Positions 49,606-58,745 are shown, counted from the first letter of the stretch. The stretch is DNA of 59,900 nt from Clostridia bacterium (GCA_900767415.1 CAAFYZ010000037.1:1-59900); one strand, 5' to 3'. Numbers and translations: made by a program. Notes: generated by a model from the letters alone, not told the origin.

Positions 49606-52239
49606 ATGGCGGACAGTTATGTTGCGAGAAGTGAGTTGACAAAAGAGCCGACTTCCATGATGCGTCAGTATCTGGAAGTGCGCGCACAGTACGAGGGATA
49701 TATCCTGTTCTACCGCCTCGGAGATTTTTACGAGTGCTTTTTCGAAGATGCCGTGACCGTCTCCCGCGAGGAAGAACTCGCCCTGACCGGCAGAGACTGC
49801 GGACTGGATAAGCGCGCCGCCATGTGCGGTGTGCCTTTTCACCGCGTGGATGAATACATCGGACGCCTCGTCGCCAAGGGGTATAAGGTCGCGATCTGCG
49901 AGCAGACCGAAGACCCGAAAAAGGCGACGGGACTCGTAAAGCGCGAGGTTGTGCGTGTCGTTACCCCCGGGACGGTGACGGACGCCGGGCTTCTCACGGA
50001 GAATAAAAACAATTATCTTGCCGCGCTCGCCGTCGGAGAGGGCGGGTACGGTCTCGGATTCGCCGATATTTCGACGGGCGAGATCTCCGTCACCCATATC
50101 GCGGGAGAGGGAGCCGTCTCCCGTATCGAGCGCGAACTTTCCGTTTATCGTCCCGCCGAGCTGATTCTGAACGTTGCCCGGAGTGAATGTGCCGAAATCG
50201 CCGCTTTTGCAAACGAACGTTTTCATACGCTGATCAACGACGAGGTAAAAGGACTCTTTTCCTATACCGACGCACTCCGAGAGCTTCCCGCCGTATTCGG
50301 CGAGGAGGCGAAAAAACTCACAACTCCCGAGACGATGATGGCGACGGGTGCGCTCCTTGCCTATGTCAGACAGACGCAGAAGACCGACATCGCCTTCGTC
50401 CGGGATCTGAACGTTTACGGCGAAGGACAGTACCTCGACATGGATGTCAACACCCGCCGCAATCTCGAGCTTACCGAGACCATGCGCAATAAAGAAAAGG
50501 CGGGGAGTCTTCTCGGCGTCCTCGATCGGACGAAGACCGCGATGGGCGGGCGTCTCCTCTATACGTGGGTGACGAAGCCCCTGCTCGATCCCGGGCAGAT
50601 TACACACCGTCAGGGTGCCGTCGGCGAGCTTTTGAAGAACCGCGACCTCAGGGAAGAACTCACGGAGGCACTGACCTCCTTTCTCGACATCGAGCGTCTC
50701 ACGGCGAAGGCCGTTTACGGCACGGCGAATGCGAAGGATCTGCGCGCCATCTATACGAGTATCGTCCGTCTCCCCGCGATCCGCACGCTCCTCTCCGGCG
50801 TGAAGAGCGAGACGCTCTCCCGTCTGTGCGACAGTCTTGATCCCCTGACCGACATTGCCGACGTTCTCGGACGCGCCATCGTGGAGAACCCGCCGTACAC
50901 CGTCCGCGAGGGCGGTATGATAGCCGACGGATATAACGCCGACATCGATTATTATCGGGACATCCGCTCCCACGGGCGCGAGATCATGGAGTCGATCGCC
51001 GAGCGGGAGAGGGAAGAGACGGGAATCCGTACGCTGAAAGTCGATTACAATAAAGTCTTCGGCTACTACATCGAGATTTCCAAATCTCTTGCCGATAAGG
51101 TCCCCGACCGCTACATAAGAAAACAGACCCTCGTCAACTGCGAGCGGTATATCACCCAGGAACTCAAAGAGATGGAGACGACCATTTTCAGTGCAGACGA
51201 AAAACTCTGCGAGCTGGAATTTTCCGTTTTCGGAGAACTGCGCGCCATGATAACGGAGAACAGCGAGCGTATCCGCGCATCGGGTGCCGCGATCGCCGAG
51301 CTTGACGTCTTCCGCTCTCTTGCCGAGGTCGCCTCGAAAAACAATTACGTCTGTCCCGAAGTCGATATTTCCACCGACCTCGTTATCAAGGACGGCAGAC
51401 ACCCCGTCGTCGAAAAATTCGTGAAGGATACCTACTTCGTCCCCAACGATACGACGCTTGACACGGGGGCGAACCGTGTCATGATCATCACAGGTCCCAA
51501 CATGGCGGGTAAATCCACCTATATGCGTCAGGTCGCCCTCATCACCGTCATGACGCAGATCGGTTCCTTCGTCCCCGCAAGAGAGGCGCGGGTCGGCATC
51601 GTCGATAAAGTCTTTACCCGTGTCGGTGCCTCCGACGACCTTGCCTCGGGGCAGTCCACCTTCATGCTCGAGATGACCGAGGTCGCCGCCATTCTGAAGC
51701 ACGCGACCCGCCGTTCCCTCATCATCTACGACGAGGTCGGACGGGGAACCAGCACCTATGACGGCATGGCGATCGCCCGCGCCGTCGTGGAGTACACCTG
51801 GTCGAAAAAGATCGGGGCGAAGACCCTTTTCGCCACGCACTATCACGAACTTGTCGGCATGGAAGAGTCCTTCCCCGGCATCGTCAACTATAACGTCGCC
51901 GCCAAAAAGCGGGGCGACAGCGTGACCTTCCTGCGCAAGATCGTGCGCGGCGGTACCGACGATTCTTACGGTATCGAGGTGGCAAAACTCGCGGGCGTCC
52001 CCGCCGAGGTGATCCGCCGTGCGCGGGAGATCCTCGCCGAGATCGAGAGCGAGAATCCCGCGCCGAAGCAGAGTGCGAAGCGTGCGGACGAGCCCCTCGA
52101 TCTCTTCACCGTCATGGCAAACGACAAGAACGCCGAGGTCGCGGACGCTCTGCGCACGGCGGATCTCAACACCATGACTCCCATCGAGGCAATGAACCTC
52201 CTCTATACACTGAAACAAACGCTCTCCTCGGGAGAGTAA
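49606..52239 (+). CDS. mutS: DNA mismatch repair protein MutS
   Basis: It recognises mismatches and recruits MutL. The full-length 877-aa protein has the N-terminal mismatch-reading motif RLGDFYECFFEDA with the Phe-x-Glu, connector and lever domains, the Walker A ITGPNMAGKSTYMRQ, the Walker B IIYDEVGRGTSTYDG, FATHYHELVGME, and a C-terminal helical tail. It belongs to the MutS1 group, not MutS2. ATG 49606 follows AAGAGGT. The stop is 18 bp before mutL. Confidence 0.97.
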   Translation: MADSYVARSELTKEPTSMMRQYLEVRAQYEGYILFYRLGDFYECFFEDAVTVSREEELALTGRDCGLDKRAAMCGVPFHRVDEYIGRLVAKGYKVAICEQTEDPKKATGLVKREVVRVVTPGTVTDAGLLTENKNNYLAALAVGEGGYGLGFADISTGEISVTHIAGEGAVSRIERELSVYRPAELILNVARSECAEIAAFANERFHTLINDEVKGLFSYTDALRELPAVFGEEAKKLTTPETMMATGALLAYVRQTQKTDIAFVRDLNVYGEGQYLDMDVNTRRNLELTETMRNKEKAGSLLGVLDRTKTAMGGRLLYTWVTKPLLDPGQITHRQGAVGELLKNRDLREELTEALTSFLDIERLTAKAVYGTANAKDLRAIYTSIVRLPAIRTLLSGVKSETLSRLCDSLDPLTDIADVLGRAIVENPPYTVREGGMIADGYNADIDYYRDIRSHGREIMESIAEREREETGIRTLKVDYNKVFGYYIEISKSLADKVPDRYIRKQTLVNCERYITQELKEMETTIFSADEKLCELEFSVFGELRAMITENSERIRASGAAIAELDVFRSLAEVASKNNYVCPEVDISTDLVIKDGRHPVVEKFVKDTYFVPNDTTLDTGANRVMIITGPNMAGKSTYMRQVALITVMTQIGSFVPAREARVGIVDKVFTRVGASDDLASGQSTFMLEMTEVAAILKHATRRSLIIYDEVGRGTSTYDGMAIARAVVEYTWSKKIGAKTLFATHYHELVGMEESFPGIVNYNVAAKKRGDSVTFLRKIVRGGTDDSYGIEVAKLAGVPAEVIRRAREILAEIESENPAPKQSAKRADEPLDLFTVMANDKNAEVADALRTADLNTMTPIEAMNLLYTLKQTLSSGE

Positions 52240-52257
52240 ACCGAAGAAAGGAACGCT

Positions 52258-54219
52258 ATGGGAAAGATCAATGTTCTGAGTTTCGACGTCGCGAATCTGA
52301 TCGCCGCGGGCGAGGTGGTAGAACGCCCCTCCTCGGTTCTGAAAGAGTTGATCGAGAATTCCATCGACGCCGGCGCGACCGAGATCGTCGCGGAGATCAA
52401 GCGGGGGGGCGTCGCCCTGATCCGCGTCTCGGACAACGGGTGCGGTATGGAAAAAGAAGATCTCCCCGTTGCCCTGAAGCGGCACGCCACAAGCAAGATT
52501 CACGGAAAAGAAGACCTTTCTTCCATTATGACGCTCGGTTTCCGCGGCGAGGCGCTTGCCGCCATCAGCTCGGTCTCCGAGGTTACTGTCATCACGAAGA
52601 CGAAGGACGCGCCGACCGCCTCCATGCTCACCTCCGAGGGCGGGCGGGTGATCGACATCACCGAGGTCGGTGCCGCGGACGGGACGACCGTCGTCGTCGA
52701 GAATCTTTTTTTCAACGTCCCCGCAAGACGCAAGTTTCTGAAGAAGGATTCCACCGAGGCGATGAACGTCGCCGCCCTTGTCGAAAAGGTCGCTCTCTCC
52801 CGTCCCGACATCTCGATTCAGCTTCTGATCGACGGGGAAGAGAAGTTCAAGACGCAGGGGGACGGCGATCTCCTTCATACGATTTCTGCCGTCATCGGAC
52901 GCGATTTTGCTAAAAAAACTTTACATATCGACGGAGAAGCGAACGGAATCCGTGTTTCGGGCTACATCGGCACGAGCGAAAACGTGCGCAAGAACCGCAA
53001 TCTTGAAAACTTTTTTATCAACGGCAGATATGTCAAGAGTCTGACCGCCGCCGCGGCACTTGAAAAGGCGTATACGTCTTACATCGCTCCCGAGTGTTTT
53101 CCCGCTGCGGTCATCTCGCTTACCATGAGCCCCGCGTCGGTCGACGTGAACGTACACCCGGCAAAACTGGAAGTAAAATTTTCGGACGAACGCCCCGTCT
53201 TCGAGGCGGTCTATCACACCGTCCGCCGCGCACTGGAGAGTGCCGCGTACCGCCCCGAGATGACCCTCGGCAAGGCGGCGCGCGACGACGCGCGTACCGT
53301 CGGGGCGTTTGTTCCCGTCGGGGAGAAAACGAAAGGGGAGCAGATCGCCTTCGGCGCGGCACCCCTCCGTGAAAATTCCTATCGTGCGCCCGCTCCCCGT
53401 CCGTCTTACGACGCTCCCGTATCCGCGCCGCGCACCGTGTCCTATCCCCCCCGTCCCGCCGCACACGCCCCGTCCCCCTCGCATCTTTCGGTCGGGAGCG
53501 GTGTCGGACATACCCCGGTGCCCGAGATGACCCCGAAAGAATCGCTTGATCTTCTGCGCGCCTATCGGGAGGCAGAACCGTCTCCGCCGCCTTCCCCCGC
53601 GGGACAGACGCCGACCCCGCCGACCGACGATGCGCCCGCCTACCGCTATGTCGGAGAGGCGTTCGACTGTTATCTTATGGTTGAGCAGGGGGACGACCTT
53701 CTCGTCATCGATAAGCACGCCGCGCACGAGCGCATCCTCTTTGAAGAAATCAAAAAGTCGCGCGAGAGCGACGGCAGAGTTGCCTCGCAGACCCTTCTTC
53801 TCCCTCTTCCCGTCAGACTTACCCCCGAAGAACTTTCCGCCGCGGAAGAATATCGGGGAGAACTTTCGTCGGTCGGCTTTGCATACGACACGGACGCCTC
53901 GGGCGTCAGTCTTACCGCGATTCCCGACGCCATCGGTGCGTCGGACGCCGCCGACCTTTTCGTCTCCATGACCGCGGAGATCGCCGCGGGACGCGGGACC
54001 CCCGAGAATACCGAAGCGATCCGCAGAGAAAAGGCGCTCTATCAGATCGCCTGTAAAGCCGCGATCAAAGGCGGCAGACATTACGAACGCCCCGTCATCG
54101 ACTGGCTGATCGCCCAAGTCCTCTCTCTCCCCGACATTATCGTCTGCCCGCACGGGCGGCCGATCGCTTACCGCCTGTCGAAGCGGGAACTTGACCGCCG
54201 TTTCGACCGTATCAAATAA
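52258..54219 (+). CDS. mutL: DNA mismatch repair protein MutL, endonuclease type
   Basis: The 653-aa GHKL ATPase has NLIAAGEVVERPSSVLKELI, VSDNGCGM and TLGFRGEALAAISSVS, then an Ala/Pro-rich linker at about 340-455, and the C-terminal dimerisation/nicking domain. The C-terminal domain holds the nicking motifs of endonuclease MutL proteins: DKHAAHERILFE (D-x-H-A-x2-E-x4-E, with Lys where Gln or Met is usual), ACKAAIKGG, CPHGRPI and a final FDR. This indicates methyl-independent repair without MutH. It follows mutS directly and is followed by tgt 19 bp later. Confidence 0.97.
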   Translation: MGKINVLSFDVANLIAAGEVVERPSSVLKELIENSIDAGATEIVAEIKRGGVALIRVSDNGCGMEKEDLPVALKRHATSKIHGKEDLSSIMTLGFRGEALAAISSVSEVTVITKTKDAPTASMLTSEGGRVIDITEVGAADGTTVVVENLFFNVPARRKFLKKDSTEAMNVAALVEKVALSRPDISIQLLIDGEEKFKTQGDGDLLHTISAVIGRDFAKKTLHIDGEANGIRVSGYIGTSENVRKNRNLENFFINGRYVKSLTAAAALEKAYTSYIAPECFPAAVISLTMSPASVDVNVHPAKLEVKFSDERPVFEAVYHTVRRALESAAYRPEMTLGKAARDDARTVGAFVPVGEKTKGEQIAFGAAPLRENSYRAPAPRPSYDAPVSAPRTVSYPPRPAAHAPSPSHLSVGSGVGHTPVPEMTPKESLDLLRAYREAEPSPPPSPAGQTPTPPTDDAPAYRYVGEAFDCYLMVEQGDDLLVIDKHAAHERILFEEIKKSRESDGRVASQTLLLPLPVRLTPEELSAAEEYRGELSSVGFAYDTDASGVSLTAIPDAIGASDAADLFVSMTAEIAAGRGTPENTEAIRREKALYQIACKAAIKGGRHYERPVIDWLIAQVLSLPDIIVCPHGRPIAYRLSKRELDRRFDRIK

Positions 54220-54238
54220 GGAGCAACTCAAACTGTTT

Positions 54239-55381
54239 ATGGCAAAATTCGAACTTCTCAAAACCGAAGGACACGCAAGACGCGGACGCTTCGAGACCGT
54301 TCACGGCACGGTACAGACCCCCGTCTTTATGAACGTCGGCACATCCGCCGCCATTAAGGGCGGCATCTCGACCGACGACCTCCGCGAGGTCGGCTGTCAG
54401 GTCGAACTTTCCAATACCTATCATCTTCATATCCGCCCCGGCGACGATGTCATCTATAAGATGGGCGGACTTCATAAGTTTTTCAACTGGGATCGCCCGA
54501 TTCTGACCGATTCGGGTGGATTTCAGGTGTTCTCACTGGCAAAACTCCGTAAAATCACCGAAGAGGGCGTCTCCTTCAATTCCCACGTCGACGGAAAACG
54601 CATTTTCATGGGACCGGAAGAGTCCATGCGGATTCAGTCGCACATCGGCTCTACCATCGCGATGGCGTTCGACGAATGTATCGAGAACCCCTCGCCTTAC
54701 GCCTATGTCAAGGCGTCGGAAGAGCGCACCGTCCGCTGGCTGAAGCGTTGCCGTGCCGAACTTGACCGTCTGAATGCCGAAGAAGGAACGGTGAATCCGC
54801 ATCAGCTCCTCTTCGGGATCAATCAGGGCGGCACTTACGAGGACCTTCGGGTCGAGAACATGATCGAGACTGCAAAAGTCCCCTGTGACGGCTACGCGAT
54901 CGGCGGACTCGCCGTCGGAGAAGACGCCGAAACCATGTATCACATCATCGAGACGGTAGAACCCTATATGCCGAAGGAAAAACCGCGGTATCTCATGGGC
55001 GTCGGCACCCCGCAGAATATCGTCGAGGGGGTCTATCGCGGCATCGATTTCTTCGATTGCGTCATGCCGAGCCGAAACGCAAGACACGGCAATCTCTTTA
55101 CATGGCAGGGAAAGATCAATATCAACAACGAGGCGTATAAGATCGATCCCCGCCCGATTTCCGAAGGGTGCGGTTGCCCCGCCTGCCGTCGGTATTCCCG
55201 CGCCTATATCCGCCATCTCTTCAAGGCGAAGGAGATGCTCGGTATGCGCCTTGCCGTTCTTCATAATCTCTTCTTCTACAACGAACTCATGCAGAAGATC
55301 CGCGATGCCCTCGATGCCGGCGATTACGAGTCCTTCTATCGTACATGGAAGGATAAACTCGCCGCCCCCGTCGAAAGATAA
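54239..55381 (+). CDS. tgt: tRNA-guanine transglycosylase
   Basis: It exchanges G34 for the queuosine precursor (or queuine) in GUN-anticodon tRNAs. The 380 aa show LTDSGGFQVFSLAKLRK with the catalytic Asp, FDCVMPSRNARHG with the nucleophilic Asp, FTWQGKININNE, and a zinc site CGCPAC...H. The start ATG 54239 (MAKFELLKTEG) fits the family, although AAGGAG lies about 15 nt upstream, longer than usual. No queA or other queuosine genes are adjacent, so the precursor or queuine may come from elsewhere in the genome or by salvage. Confidence 0.95.
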   Translation: MAKFELLKTEGHARRGRFETVHGTVQTPVFMNVGTSAAIKGGISTDDLREVGCQVELSNTYHLHIRPGDDVIYKMGGLHKFFNWDRPILTDSGGFQVFSLAKLRKITEEGVSFNSHVDGKRIFMGPEESMRIQSHIGSTIAMAFDECIENPSPYAYVKASEERTVRWLKRCRAELDRLNAEEGTVNPHQLLFGINQGGTYEDLRVENMIETAKVPCDGYAIGGLAVGEDAETMYHIIETVEPYMPKEKPRYLMGVGTPQNIVEGVYRGIDFFDCVMPSRNARHGNLFTWQGKININNEAYKIDPRPISEGCGCPACRRYSRAYIRHLFKAKEMLGMRLAVLHNLFFYNELMQKIRDALDAGDYESFYRTWKDKLAAPVER

Positions 55382-55751
55382 AGAACCGAGAATAAGCGAA
55401 AACTATTTTCTGACATAACGAAAATTTTTTTGCGCCAAAACAAATATCTGCGGCAATAATTCGCCAAGACAGTATTGAAATAATACCATTCTTCTGTCGA
55501 AACACTTTCAACGCAAATTTTACGTAAAGAGTTGGCGTACAAAGAATCGCTTATATCCATGGCTCCCTTGTGCAAAGGGAGCTGTCGCCGAAGGCGACTG
55601 AGGGATTGTGCCTTCCACTAACCAAAGCACCCCGCGCCGACAAACCGAAATGGCTCCGTTGTGTAGCACTTCGGCGAGCCCCCAACTGTCCCCTCTACTA
55701 ATTAAACTATCCCGCTATTACCCCATCAAAAATTTCCAACCGAGTGACACT
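55382..55751. repeat. dispersed hairpin repeat, two diverged copies, in A+T-rich spacer
   Basis: 55382-55556 is A+T-rich and holds nothing I recognise. From 55559 a repeat starts ATGGCTCCCTTGTGCAAAGG and forms two hairpins, GCTCCCTT/AAAGGGAGC and GTCGCC-GAA-GGCGAC, then CTGAGGGATTG and CCACTAACC. A decayed second copy begins at 55650 (ATGGCTCCGTTGTG ... CTACTAATTAAACTATCCCGC). Elements with this CTCCCTTGTGCAAAGGGAG core are familiar as multi-copy repeats in gut Clostridia. They lead straight into the DUF559 gene. Confidence 0.65.
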
Positions 55752-56120
55752 ATGCAACGAAAACACAATAAAGCGATCGTACCGATCGCGAAGACACTCC
55801 GAAAAAACATGACGCCGGAAGAAAAACATCTTTGGTACGACTTTTTGCGCACTTACCCTGTCCGCTTTTCCCGACAAAAAGTCCTCGGAAAATATATTGC
55901 CGATTTTTACTGCGCGGCGGCAAATTTGGTTGTTGAGTTGGACGGTGCGGGGCATACGACAAGGGAAGGAAAACAATACGACGAAGAAAGAACCGCATTT
56001 CTCGAAGAATACGGTCTGACAGTGCTCAGAATTCCCAATCAAAAACTGAAAGAGAATTTTCGGGGAATTTGCGAATATATCGACGGCATTGTGAAACAGC
56101 GTACGGATTTTCTCCGTTGA
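55752..56120 (+). CDS. DUF559 (Vsr-like endonuclease fold) protein
   Basis: The 122-aa protein of the DUF559 family has a PD-(D/E)xK-like fold related to very-short-patch repair endonucleases. Motifs are LRKNMTPEEKHLWYDFLR, FSRQKVLGKYIADFYC with the likely catalytic Asp, LVVELDGAGHTTREGKQYD with the likely Glu, and LEEYGLTVLRIPNQ. The start is ATG 55752 (MQRKHNKAIVP). Base composition is visibly more A+T-rich than the neighbours, and the gene sits directly after the hairpin repeats, both signs of transfer. The function is unproven. Confidence 0.85.
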   Translation: MQRKHNKAIVPIAKTLRKNMTPEEKHLWYDFLRTYPVRFSRQKVLGKYIADFYCAAANLVVELDGAGHTTREGKQYDEERTAFLEEYGLTVLRIPNQKLKENFRGICEYIDGIVKQRTDFLR

Positions 56121-56166
56121 TCGGTACCCGTATGTCCTCTCCGCGTTTCTGGGATTTTTAATCCCG

Positions 56167-56207
56167 AAAAAAAGAGGTTCAGACGCATCCCGCGTCTGAA
56201 CCTCTTT
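56167..56207. terminator. bidirectional intrinsic terminator
   Basis: AAAAAAAGAGGTTCAGACGC pairs with GCGTCTGAACCTCTTT between the convergent DUF559 and bioY genes. Confidence 0.9.
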
Positions 56208-56208
56208 C

Positions 56209-56772
56209 TCATCGGATTCTTTTTTTCAGTGCCGTCGCCACAAGATAGGCGAGTACGATCTTTACGGCATCCGGTAAAAGGAAGGGGACGACACAACCCA
56301 TCAGAGCCGCACCAAGTGTAATCGCACCCTTTTGCGTGGTATAAAGTATCATGTACCACGCCGTGCCGAACGCATAGCAGGCGATGAGCGCGAGCACCGA
56401 ACCGATCACCTTGAAAGGGAGTGCCTCTCTTCCGCGCGCCGTCACTGCCCAATAGACAAGTCCCGAGACGAGGAAGCCGATAAGGTATCCGCCCGTCATG
56501 CCGAGCAACACGCCGATCCCCCCGCGGAATCCCGAGAAGACGGGCACGCCCACCGCACCGATCAGAAGATAGAGAAGGATCGACACCGTGCCGTATTTCC
56601 CGCCGAGGAGGAAGAGTGCCGCATACACCGCGAAGATCTGAAGGGTGAAGGAGATCGGCGGGATCGGGATCGTGATCCATGCCGTCACAGCCATCAGTGC
56701 CGTGAGGAGTGCGATCTTCGTCAGGTCGCGCACCGTGAATTTTTGTTTTTTTACCGTGGTTTCGCTTTCCAT
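56209..56772 (-). CDS. bioY: biotin transporter BioY
   Basis: The 187-aa substrate-binding membrane subunit of the biotin ECF transporter works with a shared EcfAAT module not in the window. It has about six transmembrane helices, starting with KIALLTALMAVTAWITIPIP, and the BioY signature region PPISFTLQIFAVYAALFLLGG, followed by GVPVFSGFRGGIGVLLGMTGGYLIGF. The start ATG 56772 follows CGGAGGC; the upstream open frame crosses the promoter and operators. It is divergent from birA and shares its regulation. No biotin biosynthesis genes are nearby, suggesting uptake. Confidence 0.95.
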   Translation of the reverse strand: MESETTVKKQKFTVRDLTKIALLTALMAVTAWITIPIPPISFTLQIFAVYAALFLLGGKYGTVSILLYLLIGAVGVPVFSGFRGGIGVLLGMTGGYLIGFLVSGLVYWAVTARGREALPFKVIGSVLALIACYAFGTAWYMILYTTQKGAITLGAALMGCVVPFLLPDAVKIVLAYLVATALKKRIR

Positions 56773-56782
56773 ATTGCCTCCG

Positions 56783-56841
56783 ATTGTAACCTGTTTATTT
56801 ATTTGCTTTACAATTATAGCACAACGGAAGAAAATTGTCAA
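56783..56841 (-). promoter_or_regulatory. bioY promoter with BirA-type operator
   Basis: On the minus strand: -35 TTGACA (56836-56841), a 17-bp spacer, -10 TATAAT (56813-56818). The inverted repeat ATTGTAACC (56783-56791) ... GCTTTACAAT (56805-56814) covers the start of transcription. It matches the Gram-positive BirA operator layout (TTGTAAAC, about 14-nt gap, GTTTACAA). Confidence 0.82.
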
Positions 56842-56886
56842 TATTTTTTGAAAACTATTTACAATAGCCGAAAAATCGTGTATAAT
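56834..56886 (+). promoter_or_regulatory. birA promoter with second BirA-type operator
   Basis: -35 TTTACA (56858-56863), a 17-bp spacer, -10 TATAAT (56881-56886). The inverted repeat ATTGTCAAT (56834-56842) ... TATTTACAAT (56856-56865) covers the -35. It has the same 32-nt span as the bioY site and also overlaps the bioY -35. Confidence 0.75.
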
Positions 56887-56924
56887 AAAGAAAAAATCAT
56901 TGAAAAGCACAGGAAAAAATACAA

Positions 56925-57908
56925 ATGATCAAAGACAATGTTCTTGCCATGCTCCTCTCGTCCGACGGATTCGTTTCGGGAGAGTCGATCAGCGAGCAAC
57001 TCGGTGTCAGCCGCATGACGGTCAGCAAGGCGGTTGCCGCGCTCCGCGGAGAAGGGTATGACATCACCGCCGTGACCAATCGCGGGTATCGCATTATCCG
57101 CGGCACGCCCCGTCTCACCCTCGGTGAGATTCTCGCCTACCTCCCCGACGAAAGCACCGAGCGCATCCGTTGCTACGAAAGTGTCGATTCCACAAACAAA
57201 AAGGTAAAAGAACTTGCCGCCGACGGCGCACCGAGCGGCACCGTGGTCGTTGCCGCGTCACAGACGGCGGGGCGCGGACGGCGAGGACGTACGTTTCTTT
57301 CTCCCGCGGGAAAAGGAGTTTACCTTTCCTATCTTTTTCGACCCGACTGTACGCCAAAGGACAGTACGCTCCTTACTGCTCTGAGTGCCGTTGCCGCCCG
57401 CCGTGCGATCCTTTCCGCGTGTGCGCTCTCCGCCGAGATCAAATGGGTCAACGACCTTCTTCTGAACGAGAGAAAGATTGCGGGGATTCTTACCGAACTT
57501 GCGCTCGAGAGCGAGAGCGGACACATTGATTACGCCGTGATCGGCATCGGAATCAACGTCTCCGAGCGCCGCGAGGATTTTCCCGAAGATCTTCGGAACA
57601 AGGCGACCTCTCTTTTTGCCGAGAGCGGGAAAGAGATTTCCTTGCCCCGTCTCGCCGCTGCCCTGATCCGCGAACTTGACGGTATGACGGCGGCATTCCC
57701 CGAGAACATCGACGACTCTCTCTCGGAATACCGTGCGGCGAACATTACCACGGGCAGAGAAGTCATCGTCCGCTCTCCCGCCGGGGACCGTACGGCACTT
57801 GCCTATGCGATCAGCGATGATTTTTCCCTGTGCGTCCGTTTCCCCGACGGGGAAGAGAAGAGCATCTTCACGGGTGAGGTCTCCGTCCGCGGTCTTTACG
57901 GGGAATAA
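56925..57908 (+). CDS. birA: biotin protein ligase/biotin operon repressor
   Basis: The bifunctional 327-aa protein activates biotin as biotinyl-AMP, attaches it to carboxylases, and represses biotin genes when loaded. Residues about 1-60 are a winged helix (GESISEQLGVSRMTVSKAV, ITAVTNRGYRI). The catalytic domain follows with VVVAASQTAGRGRRGRTFLS, KWVNDLLLNERKIAGIL and YAVIGIGINVSERR. A C-terminal SH3-like domain ends the protein. Since the DNA-binding domain is intact, autoregulation through the operators at 56783-56865 is expected. Confidence 0.95.
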   Translation: MIKDNVLAMLLSSDGFVSGESISEQLGVSRMTVSKAVAALRGEGYDITAVTNRGYRIIRGTPRLTLGEILAYLPDESTERIRCYESVDSTNKKVKELAADGAPSGTVVVAASQTAGRGRRGRTFLSPAGKGVYLSYLFRPDCTPKDSTLLTALSAVAARRAILSACALSAEIKWVNDLLLNERKIAGILTELALESESGHIDYAVIGIGINVSERREDFPEDLRNKATSLFAESGKEISLPRLAAALIRELDGMTAAFPENIDDSLSEYRAANITTGREVIVRSPAGDRTALAYAISDDFSLCVRFPDGEEKSIFTGEVSVRGLYGE

Positions 57909-57930
57909 AACCCTCCACAGAAAAAGAAAA

Positions 57931-57971
57931 GCACGCCCATCGGTTTCCCGACGGGCGTGCCGCACTTTTTT
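57931..57971. terminator. intrinsic terminator between convergent genes
   Basis: GCACGCCCATCGG (57931-57943) pairs with CCGACGGGCGTGC (57948-57960), flanked by an A-rich tract and TTTTTT. Confidence 0.85.
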
Positions 57972-57972
57972 C

Positions 57973-58632
57973 TTACGATTTTTTCATCGCAGGAATATGA
58001 AAGCGTTCGAGCGTGCGCTCAAAATTCTTTGTATATACCGCAGAACTGTCAAAAATATAGGGCACGATTTTTCCGTCTTCGGGGAGCAACATACCGTAAA
58101 CGACCTCGGAAGACGAGTCACCTGCCTTGCCACCCTTTTCCTTTGCCACAAACAAGCAGTTGAGATTGTAGGGATAGTCGTCTGCCCCGATGGCAATGGT
58201 ACTTACAATGCCACGGAAGGCGTCTTTCTCTTTGAGAAACGTCTCCATCGACCCGTAAGAAGTCTTCAGTGAAAGAATGATCGGACGATACCCTATTTCA
58301 TCGCGCGTATAGATCAGAAGAAGCTGTTCTTCTCCCTTTTCGTTCGCGGGCGAATAGGCAAAGACGACCGCTTGGGAAATGCCTTCCTTTTTTGGAATCA
58401 TCAGCCGAGTACCGACGAGTGCTTTTGAGGCGGTCGGCAGGTCTTTGGGTTCTACCCATGTTCCCGGTGCTTTTTCTTCCGACGGGGTCGCGCTTTTTTT
58501 CGCGGGAGAAGCGTTTTCCGTCGTCTCGGCGAACAGATCGTCGAACGTGACGGTTCTTTTGTATACCGTCCCGCCGCAGGACGTGAGCAGAAGAGCACTG
58601 AAAAGGAGAAGACAAAGCAAGATTTTTTTCAT
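57973..58632 (-). CDS. exported lipoprotein of unknown function
   Basis: The 219-aa protein starts with a lipoprotein signal peptide, MKKILLCLLLFSALLLTSCGG, whose lipobox LLTSC places the lipidated Cys at residue 19. It is therefore tethered to the outer face of the membrane. A low-complexity linker follows (about 30-60, rich in Ala, Ser, Thr, Glu), then a roughly 150-residue globular domain (GTRLMIPKKEGISQAVVFAY, LLIYTRDEIGYRPIILSL, YPYNLNCLFVAKEKGG). I do not recognise the family. It lies 113 bp downstream of the peptidase gene on the same strand, so co-transcription or a weak promoter of its own (TTTACT-17-TATCAT) are both possible. Confidence 0.82.
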   Translation of the reverse strand: MKKILLCLLLFSALLLTSCGGTVYKRTVTFDDLFAETTENASPAKKSATPSEEKAPGTWVEPKDLPTASKALVGTRLMIPKKEGISQAVVFAYSPANEKGEEQLLLIYTRDEIGYRPIILSLKTSYGSMETFLKEKDAFRGIVSTIAIGADDYPYNLNCLFVAKEKGGKAGDSSSEVVYGMLLPEDGKIVPYIFDSSAVYTKNFERTLERFHIPAMKKS

Positions 58633-58745
58633 AATGTACCTCTTTCGTGGTGGATATGGAGTCCTTTGGTATTCCTATGATAACATATTATATCCGAAAA
58701 GTAAAGAATATGACGCACTTTTTACAAATTGTTCATTATTTTTCT

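Noticed and set aside
55336..55575. Short minus-strand frame in the spacer after tgt
   Set aside because: It ends inside tgt antisense, starts in the repeat and has no ribosome site or recognisable content.
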